Source: Rostratula benghalensis (Eukaryota; Chordata; Aves; Charadriiformes; Rostratulidae). From it: 64,000 bases of DNA. Position numbers and translations under genes: made by a program. The stretch lies in NCBI GenBank assembly GCA_013399305.1, contig VXAI01000021.1, positions 3,576,881 through 3,640,880 of the forward strand. The letters run 5' to 3'. Of this stretch, positions 53,701 to 64,000 are shown one piece after another; positions within the stretch are counted from its first letter, which is position 1; every line of letters starts with the position of its first letter. The notes beneath the pieces were generated by a model. It made no database searches. It saw only the letters and a program-made list of their open reading frames with translations, and was not told where the DNA came from.

Positions 53701-56700
53701 CTTTATGCCTTGATCATAACTTTCAGCGCTGATGCGTAGGTGGATCTAAACGGTCCTGAGGGATGGTGTATCATGCAGGCAGCCTGATCCCAGTGGTTGG
53801 ATTAGAGTAGCACTTGTCTGCACTATTGAGAGGGAGTTATAAATCCATCAGCGTGGTTTAGAACTTGATAGTCTTTAGACCATGTATAACATTCATGTAT
53901 CTAGTTAAAAAAGATGAAACTGTTGAAGGCAGACTCAGCCATTTCAGACTGTTTTTACTTTGTAGTGGATAACAGAAATTAGAGTGAGAAGCCTAAATGC
54001 TAATTTGTAAGTCTATCTGTATTTTCGTTATCTTACATTGAATTTCATGAGATATTAAATTCATACTTGAATATGCATGTATATGCTGTATATAATACCT
54101 GAGTAACAGCACACAATCTTTTGCACGCACTCTGTCATTTGCACATATACTTAAATTTTATACTTTGGTTTGGTTTTGCCTCTCTGTATCTACAGCCATT
54201 TTGTGAGGAAATAATATACCTAAAAATTTTCACATGCAAACAATATTATTTATCCAAAATCAAAAACTCATATAAGATATTCCATAACCTGTTGCCCAGT
54301 ATTCCACAAGTCCATAATGTACTGCTTTTGCAACCTGATAGCACTAAAAATATTTCTGTCATTATATCCATGAAACTAATAAGGATTTTATGCCAATGAA
54401 GTAGAAGATTGCTTAGAAATATTGATGATGGTGGAATTTAACAAATCTGTGGCTATAGCATTCATTCTACTGTCAGCTGTTGTGATTATGTGACGTGAAA
54501 CCTCTTGTATTACCCAGACATAGAGGGACAAAGTTTAGGAATCTGGAAGTAGAAAAGCAGGACAAGCATTTATTTCCAGAAAGAAAAGACAACCCAAAAC
54601 CGAAACAACCCAAACTTATATTTATGCTCATTATAAAGTGTATTTCAATCTCATTTCTGATAGAAACACATGTGCAATGTCTATGCCAGTCTGTATCTAA
54701 GAAAATGCTTGATGATTTCAATAGAATTTGACAGTGAGGCAGTGCCTGAAAAGTTTCGAGTTTTTAAGAGCTTCAGAAAAACTGGTGACTAGATAGGGAA
54801 AGAGAGTCATCCAAAGTGTTCCTCTGTGCAGATAAGACTGCAGAGGGAGTGCAGCAGTATCTATAGCCAACCAGGCAGCTTATCTTCATTCTATGTGACC
54901 CACATGTTCTGCCTTTCGCAGCTCCTAGCTGGGTACCCAGCTGTGTTCCCTGGTGAAGTGCTAAAGGGAACAGGAGCTCATGGTGTTACTCTTGGTCAGG
55001 GGAAAGAGGAGGAAGAGGCCACAGGGCATACTTGCAGCAAAGGGCAACTAGTGTGGTTGGTCCCACATGAGTGTGATACAGCACAAATCAGCTGGTAGCC
55101 ACTCTGTGAACATTTCTGTTGCTTGCAGAGCAATTTGTTCAATAAACCCCTTTATAACTCTGAAATTCCATTAATGTAACTACATATTCTAGGACTTTGT
55201 AATACCTAAATTTTATTTTTCCTCTTTTCTTAGTGCCCTAGAATGGAAATCCTAGCTCAGTTATAAAAATAGCCATGTGATCAATGATTAAGGGTCTTAG
55301 ATATTTTGATTCAGAAAATTTCAAAACATTAATGTTTCACGTTGTTTTTGTAGTTCAGGGCCAGTGCTACCATGTAGCAAAGAGTCATTATATTTTGCAA
55401 AATACTGAAAAATCTCATCCTAAGTTGAAAGAAATTCTGGGACATTTTCAGCACTTTCTGAACTTCCAAATATTTACTAGAATTTTTTGGTGCAGGTGAC
55501 CTTGTATCTTCAGTCTTTCAGTTTTCTAAGCAGCAAATAGAAATACATTCTCAATGCTATTTAAAAGCATCCAAAGTCCTTTCTGTTGTTTACTGTGAAA
55601 ATTGAAACACCTTCTCAGCTATTAGGTTGCCACAGAACCTCAGGAAGCTGGTTCTGCCAGTACTCATGCCATTTTCTCTTCTGGTAGAGATGGCCTATTA
55701 TATTTGGGACTTTCAATCAGCTCTAAAATAGTACACATCAAAAATAAAAGTATTTGAATTCCTGATGAAATCCCCTACCAAAAAGGACCATATCTACTCT
55801 TTCTGTTTTGTGTTCGTTTCTAAAGGTGGGTATTAGAGCAGTGTAAGTACTTTGGCTATTTGTTATGTTTTATCAAAATAACTGCAGGTGTAACCTGGAT
55901 GTAGAAGCAACTGTAATAGTATAAAAGGATAAAAGGACCATGGCTGTCTTCCCTGACAAGAGGAACTTCACATGTAGAAACCAACCTTATGTTCTCATCA
56001 CAGTACAGGGCTTGAGCTGATAAATGAAATCAGTGTAATTAAGCATAGCTTTTGTATGTAGACAGATCTTAAGCATTGCATGAACACAGACCAAGAACAA
56101 ACTTGCTTAGTTTACAACATGGACTGGTAGTTGCAGCCTATCACGCAAATAGGGAGAACAATTTTTAAATAAACTTAATGAGTCGATGATGCAACTCCGT
56201 ATGTGTTAAGGAGGGCAAATATGTCCCAGGAAAGCCCTGTGAATGTTAAACGTAGGCACTTGAACTAGCGTGTTGAGCTTACCTAGTGTGACAGTTTTTG
56301 TGGCTGGTTTGCAAAAGCATTAACTGTAAGGAAGTACAGTTTTCTGCAGTTTTTCCTAAGCTTTTCTTCGATTAGCAGATACCTTTCCCTCACTGAAACT
56401 TTAAGTTCAAACAAAGGTTCTTTAATTTTAGCAATGATTCTTCAGAACACCCAGGGATTACATATAATAGATTGTGTGTATAGCATGAGCAAACAAGGCA
56501 TCAATAATAACCTTCTAGCATGGTTTTATGTGGATGTACTGAATTACAAGGAAAACAGTTCTGGATTTTTTCCTAAGTCTCATGGATCACAGATTGCGTG
56601 TTTGAAAGCGAAAAGGGAGTAGCCAGACAAAGGAAAGGAAAAAACATAAAAAGCCTTAAGTTTGCATGAGTTACACTATGCTGAAATCCTGACCTCAAAT

Positions 56701-56940
56701 CAATAAGAAATCCTTTATCTGACACATATCGAGGGATTATAGACTCAACATTTTAGAGGATGTGTTTGAACAGCATTGGTATCAAAACCTTCTGAAAACT
56801 CCAGGTGGATTATGAACTGTGTACTGTTTATATCTGTAAGTATAAGCAGCTGAAGAGTTGTTTCATTCTATCTATGCTGCAGTTTTGCAAGTATGCTACG
56901 TTTATTTCTTAGGAAACAATTATTACGGAGCAGGAGGGTG
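50721..56940. other. Intergenic or 5' intronic sequence, no gene found
   Basis: 6.2 kb of AT-rich unique sequence. I see no repeat, RNA gene or coding exon with usable splice borders. Confidence 0.5.
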
Positions 56941-56946
56941 TTTATG

Positions 56947-57125
56947 TTGGTTGAGTGGTTAAGGCATAAGGACTCAAGAGGTCAGAGTTTTCCTTGCAGT
57001 TATGCTACAGACATTCTTTGTGGATAGGGTAAAGCAAGTCCTCATTCTACATCAGTTTCTCTGCAGGTAGAAGGGAGATGGTATCCTATCAGCAGTTGAA
57101 GGGATATTACAAGATTTGTTATATT
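56947..57125 (+). mobile_element. MIR-like SINE with tRNA-like head
   Basis: TGGTTGAGTGGTTAAGGCAT resembles the A-box region of a tRNA-Ser/Leu-derived SINE head. It is followed by AGGACTCAAGAGGTCAGAGT, then CATCAGTTTCTCTGCAGGTA and GAAGGGAGATGGTATCC, matching the order of MIR blocks. The middle is shortened. An ancient, inactive copy. Confidence 0.65.
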
Positions 57126-60100
57126 ATTTTTGAAAGGTGCATGCAATTACTTTTAAAGAAACAATATGGCCACTTTAGGTGTTGGGATTTGAAAAATATT
57201 TCATAATGGGCAATGCTGCTCTTCCAAACAGGTGGTATCTTTCAGTAATGTATGCTTAGTGAGTCCGAAAACCACACTGATGGTGTGCTGCTTAAGTAAT
57301 TGTATTTCAGATGTACCAATATAGACTGATCTCTGCATTTTAAACTGTTTAAACCAATCTGTTTTGCTGTGAAGAGTGTTAAAGATGCTGAACACTTCAA
57401 CCCAATAGCCATTTACTTGCGTGTTTTGTGAGCTACAAAACATATTTTAGGATATTTGGAAAAGTGTTTATTGGATAAGGTCTTACCATGTATTCTGGGA
57501 CGTAAGAAAGGGAACAGATCCAAATGTACACTAAAGACAAAAACCCACCAACAACCCACATGAAAACAGAATGGGAGGACAAAGGACAAAGACTAATGAA
57601 CAGGACATAGGACTACATCTTGCACGTTATAAACTCAGAGAAAAGATACAATATTTAATTTAGGAGACACCCATTCAAGAAAATCTTTTGTAGTCTGCAG
57701 TGTCCTGTCAATTATTTTAACAGTTTAAACCCACTGTTCTCAACTGACACCCAGCTGTCCTTAAACATGGAGAAATGTGGAGGACCTAGACTTTTAAAAA
57801 GTAATTTAGATCATGAATGTTTGTTATCTCCTTGATACCCGCGAGGGAAGTGTTTTATGCATTGAAAAAAACCTGTCTGATATACTTTTAGAAGGATGCC
57901 TATAATATTCCTAAAATTAGTCTCAAGTGTTATGTCAAATGCAGTAGCAAAGAGAGTTATCAGTGGCAGCATTCTAGCTAATGCAAACCTGGACACCTGT
58001 GGGCCAGTGAAAGTAAAAAGAAACAGCACTCCACCTGTGGTTACAGTATTTCAAGACTATGCATTTTATTTCATATGCATGCTTTCTGGTTTTAAATGCA
58101 CATTCAGAGTGTTGTCCTTGAGCAGCACTGAGTGATGGGACTTTTTTTTAAACAAAGATTTAACTCTAGATTTTATCATGTCTATGTCAGAATAAACGAA
58201 AACTTTGTCTTTATGGACTGACAAAGTTTGGGCACATTTCACTTGTGATCAGGCTTCAGCAGGTAAATTTTTAGCATGTCCAGTGCTGTCTAAAGAGAAC
58301 TTACTAGGAACTGTTTATTGTTCTGGCTTGTGCCCTTAGGCAACAAAAAATCTCTGCTGGACAAAACAAAGAACAAAACATATGATTTGGTGACAGATAT
58401 ACTACAACAGTAGGCAAACATGCCTGCAGAAATACAGCCGAAGAGTAAGCGTAGGTTATATCTAAAATAAAATCTTACCTCTGGGTGAAAGATTGTTCTG
58501 AATTTAGCTGTTAGTGAAAGTAGGTACAGCTCTGCAGAATTCTCTCAGAGCTTTATTAGCTCTGGTACTGCATGGAGCTCAACAGAATAAATAGTTTGTC
58601 TTGTTTACTATGTCTGCTAAACAGTACTGCTATTATTTTAAACTATCAGTTTGTGAATACCTGGCCTTAACAGCAGTTTGATGACTGTAATGGACTGTGC
58701 ACATTTGAAGCAGAGCAAAGACGCTGGTCAAAGATTACAACACAGAGGTGAGAAATCTGAAGTCATGTTAAAACACAGTGCTGGAACTTGGAGTGGGCTT
58801 TGATTTTCTTATTTTTGTGGGCGTTTTTACTTTCTCTGTGAATACTACATCGGTTTTGCCTTGTCTGCCACTGAACTAGTAGCTTCTGCCATGGAGGCAA
58901 GGATTAGGATTAGAGAAATAGCAGATGAAAGAGAGCAGTGCACAGCCTGACTGATATAGGAAGAGGTGTCTCAGAAACACCACAAAGAACCCAGCATTTT
59001 TTTTTCTCTGCTGGCCTCTGTTAGCTCTTTATACAACAGGCACGAATTTTACTCTTCAATACTAGAATGCTGTGAATTGCTTTTACTTATGCAGGTTTTA
59101 TTTTTGAGATTATGTTAAGACACTTAACAAAAAAGTATATCTATTTCCTCAGAAGGAAAAAGTTTAATTTAGAAATCATCTGAACAAAGATTTTTCTTTT
59201 AAAAAATATCTATAGGAAAACTCATGAGTAGGAATTAACAGTTCACTAACAGGTAATGAGTGTGGTCAAGCAAGGTATTTTTTCTTCTTTCAAAATATTT
59301 TGATTTCTTCAGGAAGTATACATTTCTATGTGTCTACACACATATTTGCCCGCCTGTGTCTTCATGTGTATAAATATACTTATATACATACATACATATA
59401 TATATAACCAGTTAAGAATGTACATCTGTGATACTCTTAATAAAAGTATTATAATGCAGTGGGATTATATACATGGTATGCCATATATTTCTTATTAAGT
59501 GTATGTGTGAACTAAGAATTAGGAATGCAATGAGGATATGGGGCTAATGCTAGCAATTAATTTCCCTTGTCATAATTACGTGTCTCCCATTTTATTTTAA
59601 GATTTCAATGGTAATTTTCAGATTGTATTTTCTTCCTTTACTCACTGGATGAAATGATGTTACTTTAAGTTTTCTTCTATACATAGTCTGTGAAAGAAAG
59701 CTATTAGAGGCAAGTAAGGAACAAGTACTTGTCATCTTGACAGGTGATGCTTGGGACTTCCCGTTTAGCCTATTAATGGTCAGATTTTAATTTGAAGAAG
59801 TGAGTAATGGTCCTAAATATCTTGTTTATTTTGTTCTGGGGTTTAATTATGCCTAAGATCTGCAGGAAGGCAAGCAAACTACATGTATGCAAACGGGAAT
59901 TCTTTTGTCTTAGAGGACAATGTGGGATCTGCTGCAATTTCTAGCTCTAGATTTGCTTACCTTCTCTTTGTCCCACACATACTTTCATTTAGGCATTGCT
60001 TTTTTCCCCCACCCTTTCTGTTTCTCTTGTCTGTTAAACTTCAGATTATTCAGGACTGAATCTGCTTTTTAGTGTATATCTTCTGTCTATATGAGTAGTT

Positions 60101-60745
60101 CCTGGTAGAATGGGATGCAGCTGTGGCTTGGGGTTTCTAGTCTTCAGTCATTTTGTAACACAGCTAAAAATGACTAAATTATTATGTTGGGGATGTAAAA
60201 ATGGATTCTGAATGTTGAACTGTTGAGCAATTGAGCAGAGATAGCACAATTTTAGATACATAATGAAATTAACATACAAGCAAAGGCTATTTTTAATTTT
60301 TGTTGGTTGCTTTGTTGCTTGTAACTGTTGTTCTTGCATAGCAATACAATTAATTTATTTTTTTTAATGGAACTAATATTCACAATATTGTAAAAAGAAT
60401 AATTGTTTTTAAGTACTTTATGCTGTTTAAAAAAATGCAACCTGTAATAGTTGTGCAGGAAAAGATATTTATGCCTGATACAGGACAGCATGTACGTAAA
60501 ATGAACCTTCAATGTAGAACAGCTTTAAATTTACACACGGCCTGTAAGCAACGAAGTTCATACCCTTGCATTTTAATTAGTTGATTTGTAATCCTGGAGA
60601 TAATTTAGGATGGAGGAATTTGCTTGGGTTTCTTTGTTGTCTAGGAAATTAGCCTATTATATGTCTTTCCACTTTAGTTTCTAGTGTTGTGGCATCTTGA
60701 TTATCTACTTTACAGTTTTTATAAACCGATTTATACTTGCTGCAC
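57126..60745. other. Intergenic or 5' intronic sequence, no gene found
   Basis: AT-rich unique sequence. A short TA/CATA simple repeat lies at about 59375-59406. No coding exon is recognised. Confidence 0.5.
59375..59406. repeat. TA/CATA simple repeat
   Basis: Alternating TATA and CATA units within AT-rich sequence; low complexity. Confidence 0.8.
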
Positions 60746-60749
60746 TAAT

Positions 60750-61345
60750 CACAGAATCACAGAATCTCAGGGATTGGAAGGGACCTTGTAAGATCATCTA
60801 GTCCAATCCCCCTGCCGGAACAGGAACACCTAGATCAGGTCACACTGGAATGCATCCAGGCAGGTTTTGAATATCTCTAGAGAAGGAGACTCCACCACCT
60901 CTCTGGGCAGCCCATTCCAGTGCTCCATCACCCTCACTGTGAAGAAGTTTCTCCTTATATTTAAGTGGAACCTCTTATGATCCAGCTTGCACCCATTGCC
61001 CCTTGTCCTATCACTGCCAGTCACTGGCTCCATCCTCCTGACACTCACCCTTTACATATTTATAAACATCAATGAGGTCACCCCTCAGTCTCCTCTTCTC
61101 CAAGCTAAAGAGACCCAGCTCCCTCAGCCTTTCCTCATATGGGAGATGCTCCACTCCCTTAGTCATCTTTGTAGCCCTGCCCTGGACTCTCTCAAGCAGT
61201 TCTCTGTCCTTCTTGAACTGAGGGGCCCAGGACTGGACCCAGTATTCCAGATGTGGTCTCACCAGGGCAGAGTAAAGGGGAAGGAGGACCTCTCTGGACC
61301 TACTGACCACCCCCCTTCTACTACACCCCAGGATGCCACTGGCCA
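60750..61345 (-). mobile_element. CR1 LINE, 3' fragment (minus strand)
   Basis: Well-preserved CR1 end: AATCACAGAATCACAGAATC, GGGATTGGAAGGGACCTTGT on plus. The minus frame at 61011-61352 reads [40 protein letters not shown], then [20 protein letters not shown], the reverse-transcriptase thumb of CR1 ORF2. The frame at 60830-61048 gives the final [21 protein letters not shown] frameshift lies between them. 5' truncated at about 61345. The least diverged CR1 of the window. Confidence 0.95.
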
Positions 61346-64000
61346 TTTGCAAACCTTAAGTTCACTGTGATTTTTATGAATGGCCTTTTTTTGGCACCAA
61401 AACTTCTAATCAGGAAAGGTCATATTTCCTAGGGTATTACAGGAGGTGAGTGACAATCCAGCAGATTTTAAAGGATCACTGATTACTCATGAATTCTCTC
61501 TGAAACTAACATCCAATAAAGAAGACATTTGATATCATGAATTCATCACAAAAGAAGACCAGTAATCTCCCCTCACTAGTAGCAGTCTTTAAAATTTTAG
61601 GTAAAAATGTGTTATTGTTTTGGAATGCTGTATGGAAACCAGGTGGTTACTTAATAAATCTGTTATTATAATGTTTTCTCTATGCATATAACAATCCATT
61701 GTATTGGCAGGACTGTGAAGAAGCATGCTGGATTGAACACTCCTGTGGCAGTCAGCATTGGGTAATTGCAAAACATTGCCTGGATCACCTGGTCTGACGA
61801 CAGCAGTGCCAGGCTTCACTCATAGGTACACAGTGGCATACCAACACATATTTATTAAAAACAATATCAGTGGAAATCTAGGCACTCCACTCTGGTGACT
61901 GACTTACATAACAGCTATAGTTTCTAGGTTAAAATACTGTAGATAGGAAAGACATTCTGTGGTCCTTTTATTCGTGTTCATAAGTTCTATCTCTTCTGTG
62001 AAGATGATACTGTGCTTGGGGATTTTGGTTGGTTGGTTGGGTTTTATTGTTTGTTGTTTTTCTTATTACAAAAAAAAAAAAAGAGAAAAAAACCTGTCAT
62101 GTCTCTGTGACAATTTCTCTAAGGAAATGTGTTCAGATATTTAATCTAATTAAGTCTAGCCACTAAGTGCGGTTGAATCCTTTGAGCTGTGCTCCTACAG
62201 GCAGTTTGAGTTCAACTGGCTTTATCTGCTTGACTAATGAGAACTCAGTTTTGAAGACTGTTACCAAATCTGTATAAACAAAGCAGACCAGAAAGACATG
62301 GGATTTACAGGTGTTTTTACAGTCCTATCATCAAACCCCATATAACTTGCCATATGTCTTTCCCGGTAATCAAAGTTTCAGAAATAAAATTCCTTACCTT
62401 CCCTCTCCTCAATATCTGTACATAGAGCCAGGGGACAGTCATACACGAAACCTTTATTTCTCAGAAATGTGTATTTCTAGAAAACTGTCATTCAATAATT
62501 CTCCAAATCTGCAAATGGATGGATTGCATGTGAATGACTTCTGCTTGCTTTCTGTTCTTTGAATTCCTTTAACAGCTGTTCTCCAGCATTTCCCCCTGAA
62601 GTATTCTTTACACTCTTTACTTACTGCTCTCCACGGCTGTCCTCCAGAAGTAGACATTTTTATCCCGTCATGTGTTCAAATGTTTGTTAATCTTTAACAT
62701 ACCTTGACCATTCTACTTAACTTTCTGAAATCTATTTATGTCCTCATATAATTTGTACAAATTTCCTAAGTTATCAGCAGAGGACCCTAGAACATTTGTA
62801 ATTCAGTATAGGAAAATACTACAACAGTGGCAGCACAAATGTGTCTGTCAGTACTGGTTTATCCCCGTTAGATTCAACAGCCTGTCTGCTAGTTAATGTA
62901 TATTCATGGGAACAGAGGTTTCACAGCCCACGTGTCACTTTGCTGTCTGTTAGAGTCCTTCATTCTGGGCCTTCCTGGCAAGTCAGGTGGTTGATATCAA
63001 ACTTTCATATCTTTTCTGAGTTGTTTTCATCTAAATCAGTTTTATCTTCCTTCCAAGTAGTATAGGTTGAAGATGGAAAGTCTAAACCTACCAACTAATA
63101 TAAATTTATTTATTAAGTGCTTTGCATATATAAACTAATCAAATACCTCAGTTTCCCTGTAGCTGGCTTACTGATCTAATCAATGTTACTTGCAAATAGC
63201 CTATTCTCTTTCAGGACCTGAGATGCCAATCTCTTATAGCTTCCCTTCAGCTTCTGTCTGTTATTTCCAAAGCTTTAAGAAAATCTTTTACAGAGACTTT
63301 TTTCCTCTTTTTTAATAGTGCTACTGTAGTCAGCATACTAGACTTTGTTTCTTTTATTTACAGTGTGACTATAATATCAGAAATATTTTTGTTGTTGATT
63401 TTACTTCTCCTTAAATAAAGATTTTTCTCCTTTCTTTCAAATTATGTTTTACAACACTTCATCATGTCTACATAGTTGCACTCACCAATGTAAGCTTGGA
63501 TAAATCTGTTCTAAACACTTACATATGCTCAAGTAACCAGAAAGTCATATTTTTCGGGATGTAGGGTGGCAAAATTTAGATATTTGCATAGAGAAAAGAA
63601 GTCTGATCTTCCACACTATTAATTGTCCAAATACTACCTCCTACTTTTCTTGGTTTCAGTCTTTTCCAATCCTTCTCATGCTGTCTTTACCTTATCTTCT
63701 CATCTCCATAAATAAATTGCACTGAAAAAAATGTAGAATAATGTATTTTATAATGATGATATGGAGTCTGTAAACTATGAGTAATGCTTTCTGAAGCCAC
63801 TGGTAATGTCTTCCTGCCAGCCCCAAACTACACAATGAAGGCTTAGAAAGTAGAAGTTTAGTCAAAAGTGTGGTCTGCATAGCTCTAGTACTCCAGTCAG
63901 GGATGATTCGTCCTTGCCTGTTACATTTTACAGACACTGTGCTAGGTAGCTTTAAGACCATGAGCTTTTTTCTTGCTTCTTGTCTCGTTCAGTGTATAAG
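61346..64000. other. Intergenic or 5' intronic sequence, no gene found
   Basis: AT-rich unique sequence to the window edge. It contains a GGTT repeat at about 62025-62040 and a short poly-A run near 62070. No SOX6 coding exon or other exon is recognised. Confidence 0.5.

Overview
The window is nuclear DNA of a vertebrate, most likely a bird. Coding sequence is split into short exons with GT/AG borders inside AT-rich introns, there is one CpG island, and the dominant interspersed repeat is the CR1 LINE with the 3' ends typical of avian genomes. Two genes are recognised from translated exons: the 3' half of PLEKHA7 (plus strand) and the complete coding region of SMAP, the small acidic protein that is C11orf58 in human (minus strand). 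The order PLEKHA7 > < C11orf58 with SOX6 expected beyond matches human 11p15, and this is why the first gene is called PLEKHA7 rather than its paralogue PLEKHA5.

1-32.7 kb: PLEKHA7. Ten internal coding exons (470-18654) join in frame and cover the coiled coil, the proline-rich and basic regions and a C-terminal coiled coil. The last of them can splice to either of two terminal exons. One at 21847 ends in a Thr-Phe-Val PDZ ligand. The other at 30339 adds eight residues, has a strong pyrimidine tract, and is followed by about 2.3 kb of 3'UTR-like sequence ending in AATAAA at 32692. From the window start the two forms read 521 and 497 codons. Introns carry CR1 copies, mostly antisense to the gene, a probable MITE with long inverted repeats, and simple repeats.

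32.6-39.7 kb: SMAP. Five coding exons on the minus strand give a 171-residue highly acidic/serine-rich protein with a conserved lysine-rich end. Its start lies in a CpG island (about 38.5-39.7 kb) with GC boxes and an ACTACA-type ZNF143-like site. The 3' ends of PLEKHA7 and SMAP converge and may overlap.

39.7-64 kb: no convincing coding exon. The stretch holds three CR1 copies, two MIR-like SINEs and AT-rich unique sequence. By synteny it should lie upstream of, or within the 5' non-coding part of, SOX6, but no SOX6 coding exon was found here. Nothing resembling a new molecular system was seen; the most interesting items are the alternative PLEKHA7 C-termini, the tail-to-tail gene arrangement and the ancient SINE/MITE relics.
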